Shown: piece by piece, positions 53,134 through 62,588 of the stretch
Layout of the letters: the number at the start of each line of letters is the position of its first letter
Numbering within the stretch: position 1 is the first letter of the stretch
Assembly (NCBI GenBank): GCA_938091115.1
Contig: CALKNI010000092.1
Coordinates: forward strand, 17,014 to 81,013
Origin: an uncultured Pirellulaceae bacterium
Lineage (GTDB): Bacteria > Planctomycetota > Planctomycetia > Pirellulales > Pirellulaceae
DNA length: 64,000 nt
Direction: 5' to 3'
The notes under the pieces: generated by a model
What the model saw: only the letters and a program-made list of their open reading frames with translations
Database searches by the model: none
Told to the model about the DNA's origin: nothing
Made by a program: the position numbers and the translations under genes

Positions 53134-53670
53134 ATGCCCATTCCCTGGAGTCGCTGGTCCCGAAAATTACATCGCTGGGGTGCGGTGTTAACTTGCTTAC
53201 CGCTGTTGCTGGTTATCGGCTCCGGTTTGTTGCTGCAAGTCAAAAAACAGTCCACCTGGGTGCAGCCAGCAACGGTCAAAGGTGTCGGTCGAATTCCCGA
53301 ATTAAAATGGGAGCGCTTACTTCAATCGGTAGTTGCGGTTCCGCAATCTGACGTTTTGAGTTGGGATGACATTGACCGAGTCGATGTCCGTCCAAGCAAA
53401 GGAATTGCCAAGGTACAGTGTAAAAACCGATGGGAAGTTCAGGTCGACCTCCGGACTTCCGAGGTGCGGGCGGTGAATTATCGCCGTTCAGATTTGATTG
53501 AAAGTCTTCACGACGGCTCTTTCTTCAGCGATGCGGCAAAGCTGTGGGTTTTTTTTCCAAATGGACTGGTTTTGCTGGGGTTATGGTTCACAGGCGTTTA
53601 CCTGTGGTGGCTGCCAATTGGAGTTAAGCGAAGAAAGAAGAAAAAACGCCAAGCGGGCGAGAAAGCCTAA
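53134..53670 (+). CDS. PepSY-associated membrane protein
   Basis: A 178-residue membrane protein with an N-terminal helix (LHRWGAVLTCLPLLLVIGSG), a small periplasmic PepSY-like domain (WDDIDRVDVRPSKGIAKVQ, VQVDLRTSEVRAVNYRRSDL) and a C-terminal helix (WVFFPNGLVLLGLWFTGVYL) with a basic tail. The motif SLHDGSFF is typical of PepSY_TM proteins, where it is often annotated near redox or iron functions. Follows the pseudo-HtrA gene by 96 bases on the same strand. It is converged upon by the TPR lipoprotein gene 12 bases away. Confidence 0.85.
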   Translation: MPIPWSRWSRKLHRWGAVLTCLPLLLVIGSGLLLQVKKQSTWVQPATVKGVGRIPELKWERLLQSVVAVPQSDVLSWDDIDRVDVRPSKGIAKVQCKNRWEVQVDLRTSEVRAVNYRRSDLIESLHDGSFFSDAAKLWVFFPNGLVLLGLWFTGVYLWWLPIGVKRRKKKKRQAGEKA

Positions 53671-53682
53671 GCTTGTTTGACT

Positions 53683-55278
53683 TTACCTGATTTCGAAGGA
53701 CTGTAATTTTTTTAAAGCAATTCGTTGTTTTGCCTTTTGATCGGTTTTTTCATAGTAGGTTGCGATGTTGGCGAGGCATTGCGAGGCATCTTCATAGCTT
53801 TGTAATTTTAGAAATTCATCGTAAACATAATTTAGCAAGCTAATCCCCTCTTCTTCTCGGCCGCGCATCAGATAGGCCAACCCGTAATCGGCTTGAGCGC
53901 GTAGACGTTCGTGGACTGGCCACTGGTTGGAAGTTTTGATGGCTGACTGAAGTAGATTCATTCCTTGTGCGAGGCTGCCATTTTGCAATTTTAGCGTTGC
54001 GAGAATTGCCTTGGCACGATCTCCCAAAAGCGAGGCCTGAGATCCAAGCCTTAGAAGAATTGCTGATGCAGGTCCTTGTTGGCCTCCATCGATCATGGCG
54101 AGTGCCTGTTGCATTTGTAGTTCTTCTCGAAGCGAAACACCATTGATAAGTGCCTCTGATTTCTTAAACGCTAGAATCGAGTTTTGAGATTCATGGCGTT
54201 TCAGGCTTTGGATGCCGATCGTCGCCCAGACAACCGCTTCGTCGATCGAAGATTCGTTAAAACCAAATTCAAGATTTTCGTTTCTTAAGGAATGCTCTAG
54301 TCGTGCAATTACTTCTGCTGGCCATTGGGTCGAAACGGGCCTTAGAAACGCTGCCTTGCTCCAAAAAGTTGGATCTTTGAGATCGCCTTCCACTGCAAAG
54401 CTGCTTTGAAGCTCAATAGCTGTGAGCCAACTTTCTTGCCATTGTTCTAATTGGTCAGCATGCCGAAAGGCCTCTCCAAGTAAAAGTCCAGTGTGGGCTG
54501 CCTGAATTGGTTGTGTTTGTTCCTGAAGAGTTCGAGCTCGAGTTAAGCACTTGATACTGTTTTCGTAATTCTCGTTCATCAAGTAGGCGATTCCTTCGAG
54601 TCGCAAGGATTCTGCTTCTGCGATTTGCGAACGGCTTTTCTTCGCGGTCTTTGACAACTGAAGAGAAAAGGCTGATTGGGTATCGTTGACTTGTAGAAAC
54701 CCAAGAAAACGGTTTCTGCTTTCTAGATAGTTTCCTGCATTTCCTTCGTTGTATTGCTGCTGGACGAATGACTGCCAAGAGTCCTGCTCTCCCTTGGTCC
54801 ACTGCAAATCGAGCGCCCGGGCGAGGACCTCTCGCTGACTGGATGAGAGTTGGTTGGAGCCTTCTCCCCACATTATTTTCGTGGCAATGTCGGGGTAAAG
54901 AGCGGCTATATTGCGAAGAGAGTTCCACCGCTCCGATTCAATCATTTCCTCGACGACAACGCTCAGAGATTCCGCGGTAAAAGCTAGGTTTCCAGTATCT
55001 CCTAAGGCAAGGCCTCCGGCGAGTTTGAGCTTTTCCGGGATAGGTTTGCCGGATGAATCATACTGCCTGTTCGGTGAAGGAACCTCGTCGGTGTCTAAAA
55101 TGGTTTTTTTTAGTAAGTCTGTATCGGGGGTTTCAGAATCAGCGTTGAAGAGCGAACATCCGCTCAATCCAATTCCAATCAGAAGACACAGTATTCCCCC
55201 GAAGCGAAGAGCAAAGGCCCTCCCAGGAGCATTGTATCGAACGTGGAGATGGGTTTTATTCAAAGTGCGAGCAATCAA
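53683..55278 (-). CDS. TPR lipoprotein of the secretion/pilus locus
   Basis: A 531-residue protein with a lipobox signal (LCLLIGIGLSGC) and a mostly helical TPR-like mature region (AESLRLEGIAYLMNENYENS, GLLLGEAFRHADQLEQWQES, LRAQADYGLAYLMRGREEEG, YEDASQCLANIATYYEKTDQ). No catalytic motif. It lies 32 bases after gspD on the same strand, so it may help target or assemble the secretin, like a pilotin, although typical pilotins are far smaller. TTG start; no ATG available before the signal. Confidence 0.8.
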   Translation of the reverse strand: MIARTLNKTHLHVRYNAPGRAFALRFGGILCLLIGIGLSGCSLFNADSETPDTDLLKKTILDTDEVPSPNRQYDSSGKPIPEKLKLAGGLALGDTGNLAFTAESLSVVVEEMIESERWNSLRNIAALYPDIATKIMWGEGSNQLSSSQREVLARALDLQWTKGEQDSWQSFVQQQYNEGNAGNYLESRNRFLGFLQVNDTQSAFSLQLSKTAKKSRSQIAEAESLRLEGIAYLMNENYENSIKCLTRARTLQEQTQPIQAAHTGLLLGEAFRHADQLEQWQESWLTAIELQSSFAVEGDLKDPTFWSKAAFLRPVSTQWPAEVIARLEHSLRNENLEFGFNESSIDEAVVWATIGIQSLKRHESQNSILAFKKSEALINGVSLREELQMQQALAMIDGGQQGPASAILLRLGSQASLLGDRAKAILATLKLQNGSLAQGMNLLQSAIKTSNQWPVHERLRAQADYGLAYLMRGREEEGISLLNYVYDEFLKLQSYEDASQCLANIATYYEKTDQKAKQRIALKKLQSFEIR

Positions 55279-55310
55279 AATTGATATTACGGGTAAAGGG
55301 GTGAAAAACC

Positions 55311-57377
55311 TTAGTAAGCTTGCGGTACGATGTTGTGGAATTTAAAAAATTTATGTAGCCCACAGTCGTCAAGTTCAGTCTGAAGAACTTCATTCGGTGA
55401 AAAAGTTGAAAGCGTTTCCTCTCCGTTTAAGGCACTTGGGTGCACACTCAGTTGCTTCAATAAATCTTGACTGATGGCAGCAGACTCCGAAGGAGTGTTG
55501 AATACATAGGGTCTAATCATGACAACCAATTCACGCCGAATGCGACTGGTGTTTTGCTTCCTAAAAAAGAAACCGAAGACTGGCAGTTTTCCCAGACCGG
55601 GTACTTTCTGGCGCTGATCGGAGATTTCGTCTTCAATCAGACCGCCCATTACAACTGCCAAGCCGTCTTTTGCGACTACAGTGCCACTGACGGTGCTTCG
55701 AGTTACTGTGTCGACGACGAACTCCTGCGTAGAGTTGGTGAGCCCAAGTACAGGGATTTTTCCGCCGTCAACGACTCGTTGGGCATTTTCTTGAACGACC
55801 CGTAGGGTGACGGTGCGGTCAGCATTGATGCTAGGGGTAATCAAAAGTGATTGTCCAATATCGCGTAATTCTGTGATCGGAGTCCCGGCGATGGTGTTGG
55901 AACTCGTGGCGGAAGTGCCGACAATTTGTGTGGGACTGAAACCAATGGTCAATGGAATCGTCTCACCGATAAAAATTCGACTGACTTCGTTATTGGCAGT
56001 TAACAGTAAAGGGGAGTTGAGAATGGTGACTCGGTTGTCGTCTTCGAGTAATTGCATCCTGGCGCGGAAGTTGTTGCTGACAACCTGAAATGTGAAATCA
56101 CCTTGATTTAAGACAGAGCCTCCCGGAATCATCGAAGCAATTTTTCTTGCGTCGCCAGATAATTTATCAGAGGGAGTTGGTAAAATATCACCTGTTGTAA
56201 AGCTGCCGGCAGTGGTCGATCCGTCAGAATACTGGTAGTCAAATACACTCCGGAATTCATCATCGAGAAGAATTCTCATGACCTTGAGCTCGAGCAATAC
56301 TAAAGGAGTGGGGACGTCGAGGCTTTGAATCAGAGTTTCGATCTGTTTCATCGTCGCATCGTCACCGGTGCGAACCACGACTTGATTGTTTCTGCGAACG
56401 ACGGTTACATAAATCGTCGCTTGCCGCTCTTTGAGCAGTTTTGAAATGGGGTCGTCGGGGTTCGTCGAAAGCTCGGAACGTGTCGATCTCTCGTTAATTG
56501 CATCGATGAGTTGCTGAATTTCATCGGATGACAAATTGCTCAACGGCTCAGTTTCATCAATCGCTCGATTGCGACTGTTCCGGTATGCTGGATTTGTACT
56601 AAATCCCCCCATGCCATTGAGCGAATTAAATGAGCGGCCACCGTAAGTCTGGCCCTGGAATGAACCGAGGCCAAGGTTGCGGCTGTCAACTAAATCAAAC
56701 CGATTGAGTCGGTGTACGAGATCAAGTACGGAATCCTGGTCGCCGACACCAAAGTTGAGAACGACTCGATCGCCAAACAGGTCGCGGATTGCCACAGCGG
56801 CGTCTACCGGGTTGGGATATAGTAAAGTGAAAACATGGGTTTGCTCATCCCGAAAGCTGGCCAGGTTTTCTTCATACTCTTCGGTGGTGTGAATCCGGAT
56901 GACTCCGGATTTATCGTCAGTGCGATAATATAAATCGTGAGTTTTTGTAAGGTTTTCTAAAACGTCCATCGCTTTAACGTCGCGGAGAAAAAGATTAATC
57001 TTAATCTTGTTGGCGTTGGTCGAGGGAACGATGTTAATTCCGGATTGTTCAGAAAAAAGCCGCATGGCCTCGCCAAGTTCTTGATCTCGAAAATCGATCA
57101 TCTCAATCGTCTTGTCCGGAATGACTAAGCGATCTGAAAACGACATTAATAGAGGATCGTCGGTATCAATGAGAGGGTCGAGATTGTTAGGATCGACCGC
57201 GGGAGAAACTGGCGGTGCTTCCTGAATAATCGGCGTGGGTGCGTTTGAAGTTGGATTTTGAACCTGCGCATGTAAACCGCGACCGTCCGCTAGGCCAGCG
57301 GAAAATAAGAATGCAGTCAGGAGCAGGAGCGAGCAGCGAAATGCGAGCGCCCAAGCGTTCGGTAACATCCGTGTCAT
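55311..57377 (-). CDS. gspD: Type II/IV secretion secretin
   Basis: Outer-membrane secretin forming the exit pore. Of 688 residues, after the signal (LLLLTAFLFSAGLADG) an N0/STN-like domain follows (EMIDFRDQELGEAMRLFSEQ), then N1-like repeats, a long G/S/N linker and a second NolW-like domain (ATIYVTVVRRNNQVVVRTGD). The C-terminal secretin domain runs from about 390 to 640 (VTILNSPLLLTANNEVSRIF, GTVVAKDGLAVVMGGLIEDE, VPGLGKLPVFGFFFRKQNTS). The secretin signature is intact. The last 40 residues form an uncommon tail. RBS GGAG before ATG. The C9 tract upstream is described separately. Confidence 0.93.
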   Translation of the reverse strand: MTRMLPNAWALAFRCSLLLLTAFLFSAGLADGRGLHAQVQNPTSNAPTPIIQEAPPVSPAVDPNNLDPLIDTDDPLLMSFSDRLVIPDKTIEMIDFRDQELGEAMRLFSEQSGINIVPSTNANKIKINLFLRDVKAMDVLENLTKTHDLYYRTDDKSGVIRIHTTEEYEENLASFRDEQTHVFTLLYPNPVDAAVAIRDLFGDRVVLNFGVGDQDSVLDLVHRLNRFDLVDSRNLGLGSFQGQTYGGRSFNSLNGMGGFSTNPAYRNSRNRAIDETEPLSNLSSDEIQQLIDAINERSTRSELSTNPDDPISKLLKERQATIYVTVVRRNNQVVVRTGDDATMKQIETLIQSLDVPTPLVLLELKVMRILLDDEFRSVFDYQYSDGSTTAGSFTTGDILPTPSDKLSGDARKIASMIPGGSVLNQGDFTFQVVSNNFRARMQLLEDDNRVTILNSPLLLTANNEVSRIFIGETIPLTIGFSPTQIVGTSATSSNTIAGTPITELRDIGQSLLITPSINADRTVTLRVVQENAQRVVDGGKIPVLGLTNSTQEFVVDTVTRSTVSGTVVAKDGLAVVMGGLIEDEISDQRQKVPGLGKLPVFGFFFRKQNTSRIRRELVVMIRPYVFNTPSESAAISQDLLKQLSVHPSALNGEETLSTFSPNEVLQTELDDCGLHKFFKFHNIVPQAY

Positions 57378-57434
57378 GATTTCTCCAAATCCACCGAGTC
57401 CAGGACAATGCCTGTGTCGTGAATTGGACAGATT

Positions 57435-57443
57435 GGGGGGGGG
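57435..57443 (-). repeat. Homopolymer of nine C (minus strand) before gspD
   Basis: Nine consecutive G on the plus strand, starting at the base after the stop codon of the coiled-coil gene and 58 bases upstream of the gspD ATG. Such tracts are slippage-prone; at this site length changes would alter spacing in the leader and no reading frame. Confidence 0.7.
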
Positions 57444-57968
57444 TTAATCGTACAAATAAACTGTACGTTCCAGCTCTGGAAAGTACAACTCGATCATTTC
57501 TTTAGAGATATTCTTGACTTGCATCAAGACCCAAACCCCATCGGAGACTGGTACCGATAGCTGTGTGCTGTTTCGAATTCTAATTATTGTGTCTTTAGAT
57601 TTTAGAATCGCGGCACTGCGGTTTCCATTGATGATCTTGGATTGGACGTTAAACGTAGGCATTTGCAGCAATTGCTTCCGTAGATTGACCGTCTGTAATT
57701 CCAAGTCTTTTGAGAGCTTAGCAATCTGCTTTTGAATGCTAGCAATTTCAGCTTTAAGTTTTTTGTTTTCTTGAACAAGCGCTGCGTTCTGTTGGACGAA
57801 CGTGTCAAGTTTTTCGACATCTCGAATTTTTGAAAGTGTTTGTTCGATCACTGTGGAAGGCGCGGTGGGATCCTGTTTTTCCTGGGCGTCTGCAGTAGGT
57901 GTTCGTAAAGCGAATCCGATCAACCCGATCATGGAAAGCACGAGGAACATCGATTTTGAATTTTTCAT
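57444..57968 (-). CDS. GspC/PilP-like periplasmic coiled-coil protein
   Basis: A 174-residue protein with a signal (FLVLSMIGLIGFALRTPTADA), a leucine-heptad coiled coil (about 65-105; QENKKLKAEIASIQKQIAKL) and a small beta-rich C-terminal domain (SKIINGNRSAAILKSKDTII, WVLMQVKNISKEMIELYF). In position and overall design (between gspF and gspD, periplasmic, C-terminal beta domain) it could serve as the GspC/PilP link to the secretin. No direct family motif, so the assignment is by context. ATG with RBS-like AAAGCACAG; not strong. Confidence 0.7.
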   Translation of the reverse strand: MKNSKSMFLVLSMIGLIGFALRTPTADAQEKQDPTAPSTVIEQTLSKIRDVEKLDTFVQQNAALVQENKKLKAEIASIQKQIAKLSKDLELQTVNLRKQLLQMPTFNVQSKIINGNRSAAILKSKDTIIRIRNSTQLSVPVSDGVWVLMQVKNISKEMIELYFPELERTVYLYD

Positions 57969-58032
57969 GCTGTGCTTTCGGGTGAATTGTCGGGTTATTG
58001 AGTTATTGTCTTTGTTTTAACGGATGCCGAAG

Positions 58033-59238
58033 TTAATTGCCAGCAGCCAGCAGCGCTACAAAAAATGAGATGTAGACATAGCCAACAACTCCGCCGATTC
58101 CAATGGTTAGCAGTGGAGTCAAAATCGAGTTCAATCTTTTGACTGATGTATGAAATTGAGCTTCGTGAAAGTCAGCTACTTCTTCCAGAACTCCCTTGAG
58201 GTCTCCAGACTGTTGTCCAACCGAAACCATCTTTTTCAACATCGGCGCAAAAGCGTTACCGATATCGATTGCATCGGCGAAATTTCCACCCTGAATGATC
58301 GATGCTCGAGCGTTGTTGACGGTTTTTGCAGTAAATCGATTGTATAAGAGTTTTTCAACCGTTCCTAACCCATCAATCAGTGTGATCCCACTCTCGAGCA
58401 TAACGCTCAAACTTCTCGCAAACGTTGAAGTTTCACACAGCTTAAAGAGTGTTCCAGCAATTGGAATACGCAGCGCGTTCCGGTCGATCCACATCCTACC
58501 TTCTTTGGAGCGATACGCCGTGATTGAAAAAACCGCTATGCCAATAAGGATGATTCCGACGAGCGGATAATACTGTCTCATAAAACTGGAAGTATCGACC
58601 AGGCGTTGAGTCATTGCCGGCATGTTTTTTCCAAGGCTTTGGAGGTAGATTTCCAGTCGCGGGATCAGGTAGACAACCATGTACGCCGTTACGCCTACAG
58701 CAATTAGCAGGACCAACAGGGGGTAAACCAAGGCCGAGGAGAATTCCTGGATTCCACGTCTTCGCGAACGCATGGTCGCAACTGCTCTTTCAAGGACAGG
58801 TGGGAGTTCACCCGTTCTTTCACCTACGCGAATCAGTTGAATTGTGAATTCAGGAAAACAGCGGTGTTTACTCATCGCTTGAGAGAGGCTGTCGCCTGAT
58901 TGGATATTCTTGACTATCAACTTCCAAATTTTTCCGAGTGACTTGCGAGGTGCCTCATCCGTCAATGCGATGAGTCCTGAGAGTAGCGGCATTCCACCTT
59001 TGAGCATCATTGAGAGTTGCTGGAGGCTGAGTTCGACGTCGACCGCCCGCGGGCGAAGGTATTGAGAAAGGTCTAATTTAAGATTCGATTCCACCGGCGC
59101 GTTGATGGGAGCAACGCCGATCACAATCAACCCGCGACTTCGAAGAAGGGATGCTGCTGCCGAGCGACTGGTGGCATCGACCACCCCGACACGCGGTCCG
59201 CCAGTTGCGTCTCTTGCTTTGTAACGAAATTCTGGCAT
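58033..59238 (-). CDS. gspF: Type II secretion inner-membrane platform protein GspF
   Basis: Inner-membrane platform protein of the T2SS / PilC of type IV pili. The 401 residues contain two GspF domains: the first at about 60-185 (LSLQQLSMMLKGGMPLLSGL, MSKHRCFPEFTIQLIRVGER, TGELPPVLERAVATM), the second at about 265-390 (CETSTFARSLSVMLESGITL, NAFAPMLKKMVSVGQQSGDL). Three transmembrane helices are present (VYPLLVLLIAVGVTAYMVV, YPLVGIILIGIAVFSITAY, LLTIGIGGVVGYVYISFFVA). ATG at 59238, four bases after the gspE stop, is preferred to an in-frame start at 59268. Confidence 0.95.
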   Translation of the reverse strand: MPEFRYKARDATGGPRVGVVDATSRSAAASLLRSRGLIVIGVAPINAPVESNLKLDLSQYLRPRAVDVELSLQQLSMMLKGGMPLLSGLIALTDEAPRKSLGKIWKLIVKNIQSGDSLSQAMSKHRCFPEFTIQLIRVGERTGELPPVLERAVATMRSRRRGIQEFSSALVYPLLVLLIAVGVTAYMVVYLIPRLEIYLQSLGKNMPAMTQRLVDTSSFMRQYYPLVGIILIGIAVFSITAYRSKEGRMWIDRNALRIPIAGTLFKLCETSTFARSLSVMLESGITLIDGLGTVEKLLYNRFTAKTVNNARASIIQGGNFADAIDIGNAFAPMLKKMVSVGQQSGDLKGVLEEVADFHEAQFHTSVKRLNSILTPLLTIGIGGVVGYVYISFFVALLAAGN

Positions 59239-59242
59239 GTTC

Positions 59243-60748
59243 CTAGTAAGGGCTAATGACGGTGGCAATTTGTTGGACGGAGGTTAATCCCTGGGTTAGT
59301 TTTGCGATGCTGTCGTCCATCAAATCGGGCAGCTGTCTTTCGTTTAATAGTTTCTGAATGTAAGTTTCGTCTGGCCGACTAGCGACAACGCGAGCCATCT
59401 CTTGATCGTAAACAATGAACTCAAAAAGTCCGATGCGTCCCATGAATCCAGTACCTGCACAATAGCGACAGCCCCTAGCGCGATAGACTTTGGCGCCGGT
59501 TAGATCGGGGCAAGCAAGTGAGATAGCTTCGGCTTCCGGCATTTCGTAAGCCAGTTTGCATTTTTGGCAGAGCTTTCTCACGAGCCGTTGGGCGGCAAAC
59601 ATTCGGGAAACAGCTCCGATCAAGAATGGTTTGATTCCCATGTCGGCCAGCCGTGTAATCGCGCCTACTGCAGAATTAGCGTGAAGCGTGGTGAACACGA
59701 GATGCCCAGTTAGTGCCGCCCGAATGGCAGTTTCTGCGGTTTCTTCATCTCGAATCTCACCGATCATTAAGACATCGGGGTCGTGTCGCAGTGAACTGCG
59801 GAGAGCTTTGTGGAAACTAACCTTATCATTTGCGTCGACTTCAACCTGTGAGATCCCATCAATGACGTACTCGACCGGATCTTCGATCGTAATTACATTG
59901 AGCGATTTTCGATTAATCAGAGACCGGATCGCTCCGTATAGTGTTGTGCTTTTTCCGCAACCGGTCGGCCCTGTCATTAAAATCAGTCCATTGGGTCGGT
60001 CGATTACCCGTTCAAACTGAGCGAGGTCCGGCGAAGACATTCCCAAACGACCTAGGGTCAAGTCTTGTGTTTGAGTTGCAAGTAGGCGTAGCGTCATACG
60101 CTCCCCGTGTTTTGTCGGGATCGTCGCGGTACGAATGTCAATTTCGCTATTATGGTCTGAACTAAGCGTGAAACGTCCGTCCTGCGGTGCTCGGCGTTCC
60201 GCAATGTCCATGCCAGACATCACTTTGAGTCGAGAAAGGAGTGGTTGATGAACGGCCAGAGGAAACTGGCGGTAGTTATCGAGTAATCCATCTACCCGGA
60301 GGCGAATCCGGAGGTCGGTTGAAGAAGGTTCGATGTGAATGTCGGTGGCCTGCCGGATCAGCGCGGCGTGAAAGATTTCGTCGCCAACAGCAACGATGTT
60401 TTCAGACTCGGGATCAACCTGAGTGCCGGTGAATTGAATTCGCACCGGTTCACTTTGGTTTCCATTCCACCTAACGGTATCCTGAAAGATTCGTTGAATT
60501 GCCTCGAATAATGTTTCGGGGTCAGCGGCGACGACATCGACTGGATGAGAGATGTAGCGTCTGACTGCCTGAATGCTCTGCTCATCGTTGAGGTCTTTGC
60601 ATGCAATTAAGACTACGTCATTTTGTAATGTGAACGGTAGTACCTGCCGTCGCGTCGCAAGGTTAGCAGGTATGCGCAGTGCCCAAACTGGATCAATTTT
60701 GACTTGATCCATATTGAGTAACTCGGTGTTATCACAAATTTCGGACAT
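59243..60748 (-). CDS. gspE: Type II secretion / pilus assembly ATPase GspE/PilB
   Basis: Hexameric assembly ATPase. The 501 residues include an N-terminal domain (about 15-110), the N2E domain (ALIRQATDIHIEPSSTDLRI), Walker A GPTGCGKSTTLYG, Asp box ITIEDPVEYVIDG, Walker B DPDVLMIGEIRDEETA and His box LTGHLVFTTLHANSA. The tetra-cysteine zinc site is CQKC and CRYC, with CRYCAGTGFMGRIGLFE following. All catalytic elements are present. ATG start 10 bases after the pilT stop, and gspF follows within 5 bases. Confidence 0.96.
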   Translation of the reverse strand: MSEICDNTELLNMDQVKIDPVWALRIPANLATRRQVLPFTLQNDVVLIACKDLNDEQSIQAVRRYISHPVDVVAADPETLFEAIQRIFQDTVRWNGNQSEPVRIQFTGTQVDPESENIVAVGDEIFHAALIRQATDIHIEPSSTDLRIRLRVDGLLDNYRQFPLAVHQPLLSRLKVMSGMDIAERRAPQDGRFTLSSDHNSEIDIRTATIPTKHGERMTLRLLATQTQDLTLGRLGMSSPDLAQFERVIDRPNGLILMTGPTGCGKSTTLYGAIRSLINRKSLNVITIEDPVEYVIDGISQVEVDANDKVSFHKALRSSLRHDPDVLMIGEIRDEETAETAIRAALTGHLVFTTLHANSAVGAITRLADMGIKPFLIGAVSRMFAAQRLVRKLCQKCKLAYEMPEAEAISLACPDLTGAKVYRARGCRYCAGTGFMGRIGLFEFIVYDQEMARVVASRPDETYIQKLLNERQLPDLMDDSIAKLTQGLTSVQQIATVISPY

Positions 60749-60758
60749 GTGGGGTCGT

Positions 60759-61892
60759 TCAAGCTCTAGTGCGTAATGAGATCTGTGACAGGATTTCTGG
60801 GTTTCGTGCGAGTCCGAAAGCAGTTCGTTCCGAAATCAGACGTTGTCGCCACAATCGTGCGAGGCTGTCGTCGAGAGTCCACATCCCTTCTTCGTTACTG
60901 TTTTGAATGATCGAAGAGAGTTGATTCAAGTTGCCGTTGGCAATCAAATTTGAAACTGCTTGGTTGGCGTGCATGACCTCGCTGGCAAGCACGCGTTGAG
61001 AAATTGCTGCTGGATCAGGATTTTGGTTTTTACCGGCAAGACGAGGTAAGAGATGTTGGACAACGATAGTTCTCAGAACCGTAGCAACTAATCTCTGAGC
61101 GAGATCTTGTTCTTCAGCTGGGTAAGCGCTGACCAAGCGTTCGATCGCAGTCTTGCAATCGCCAGCGTGGAGCGAAGCGAACACGAGGTGTCCAGTTTCA
61201 GCAGCAGTAATTGCTGTTCGGATCGTTTCTACGTCTCTTAATTCTCCAACTAAAATAATATCTGGATCTTGACGCACTGCATCGACCAATGCCTGGTGGA
61301 AGTTATCGACATCAACGCCAACTTGTCGCTGATTGACTAGTGCCTTTTGCGATGTGTGGATGAATTCAATTGGATCTTCGAGCGTGATAATGTGACTCGC
61401 TCGCTGAGCATTAATTCGATCGATTAAGGAAGCAATGGTCGTGCTTTTTCCTGAACCTGTTGGCCCAACCACGAGAACTAAGCCGTCTTGAATCGCGCAT
61501 TTGTCGTATAGCTTTGGGTTTAATCCGAGTTTTTCAAGCGAGGGGATTACGTTGGATAGTCTGCGAAAGGAAAATGAAATCTGCCCTTGCCGACGGTAGA
61601 TGTTGAAGCGAAATCGATGATCGCTGTCGATGGAAAATGCACCATCAACCGAACCTCGTGAAGCAAGTTGATCCTGCTGAGATTCAGTGAGTATTGAATT
61701 TGAAAATTCCTCTGCCATCTGCGAGGAGAATTGATTTTGTTCAAGCTGGGGAAAATCTATTTTGTTAAGCTGACCATCGACCCGAAAATGGATCGGCTCC
61801 CCTACCGAGCAGTGAATGTCGGAGACGTTGGACTCAACTGAACGCACTAAAATAACCTTCATGAATTCAGGGAATGGGTTGTGAGGATTCAT
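60759..61892 (-). CDS. pilT: Twitching-motility/retraction-type ATPase PilT
   Basis: Second AAA+-like secretion ATPase in the locus, of the PilT type. The 377 residues have N2-type domain SDIHCSVGEPIHFRVDGQL, Walker A VGPTGSGKSTTIASLIDR, Asp box ITLEDPIEFIH, Walker B DPDIILVGELRDVETI and His box TGHLVFASLHAGDCKTA, then LRTIVVQHLLPRLAGKN and a C-terminal GMWTLDDSLARLW, typical of PilT. It lacks the CxxC zinc site of GspE, as PilT should. PilT presence suggests a retractable pilus function. ATG at 61892; an alternative ATG lies 10 codons on. gspE follows. Confidence 0.93.
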   Translation of the reverse strand: MNPHNPFPEFMKVILVRSVESNVSDIHCSVGEPIHFRVDGQLNKIDFPQLEQNQFSSQMAEEFSNSILTESQQDQLASRGSVDGAFSIDSDHRFRFNIYRRQGQISFSFRRLSNVIPSLEKLGLNPKLYDKCAIQDGLVLVVGPTGSGKSTTIASLIDRINAQRASHIITLEDPIEFIHTSQKALVNQRQVGVDVDNFHQALVDAVRQDPDIILVGELRDVETIRTAITAAETGHLVFASLHAGDCKTAIERLVSAYPAEEQDLAQRLVATVLRTIVVQHLLPRLAGKNQNPDPAAISQRVLASEVMHANQAVSNLIANGNLNQLSSIIQNSNEEGMWTLDDSLARLWRQRLISERTAFGLARNPEILSQISLRTRA

Positions 61893-61946
61893 TGTTCTCT
61901 TCCAACGATAGGCAGTCAGGTCGCTCCTGGATCCAAGTTTTAATTG

Positions 61947-62561
61947 TTAAATAACGAAAACGATCGTCCAAGTTTTTTGTGATTTGTTTTCTGGGTCCGG
62001 CTTCATTGTAATTGAAACAGGGATGATGCTTTTGGCGTCCGTGTTTACATTAGTCAGAAATTTCAACACGTCAAAAAAAGCACCTTTGACTTCTACGGGC
62101 CAGAATTCAACCGGTTCCTGGCTGGCTTGTTCGTTCATCATTTCAAATAGATCACGCATGTACGAGGAGACGGTCATGCTTTCGGTGCCACCTTGTGAGA
62201 CGATTGAGAGATTGTAGTCACGCATCAATTCAGTGATCTTCTTAAAGGTGTCGAGTCGAGACTTTCGGCTTCTCCAGCTTTGGCTCAATTCTCGAATCTG
62301 CTCTTTAGAGTTGGATTCTCTTGTCCTCAGTCTTTCGAGGCTTTCTTTTTCGTTCTCTAGATATTTTTTTGAAAGCTGAGCGGCATCTTCAGAAACACTC
62401 GCTTGCATTGCCGTGTTGTATTCAGCCTCAATCTTCGATTTTTCTTGGCGCAAGGGGATTGCGAAAACAACGGAGTAGACCGCCAATATCAAAGCAGCCG
62501 GGAACAGCATCAAGAGAAACTGTTCTCGTTTTGAATTATCTTTGAGTGGGGTAATTGCCAT
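61947..62561 (-). CDS. PilO/GspM-like inner-membrane protein
   Basis: A 204-residue bitopic protein: N-terminal helix (EQFLLMLFPAALILAVYSVV), coiled coil (about 48-90) and a small ferredoxin-like periplasmic domain (SLSIVSQ-type strand LSIVSQGGTESMTVSSY and VEVKGAFFDVLKFLTNVNTD). This is the layout of PilO and GspM, which support the inner-membrane platform together with PilN/GspL. Located between the PilM-PilN fusion and pilT genes. Sequence identity to known PilO is not obvious; the call is by architecture and position. Confidence 0.75.
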   Translation of the reverse strand: MAITPLKDNSKREQFLLMLFPAALILAVYSVVFAIPLRQEKSKIEAEYNTAMQASVSEDAAQLSKKYLENEKESLERLRTRESNSKEQIRELSQSWRSRKSRLDTFKKITELMRDYNLSIVSQGGTESMTVSSYMRDLFEMMNEQASQEPVEFWPVEVKGAFFDVLKFLTNVNTDAKSIIPVSITMKPDPENKSQKTWTIVFVI

Positions 62562-62588
62562 GAAAATTTATTAGGGTTGGTTAATTGT

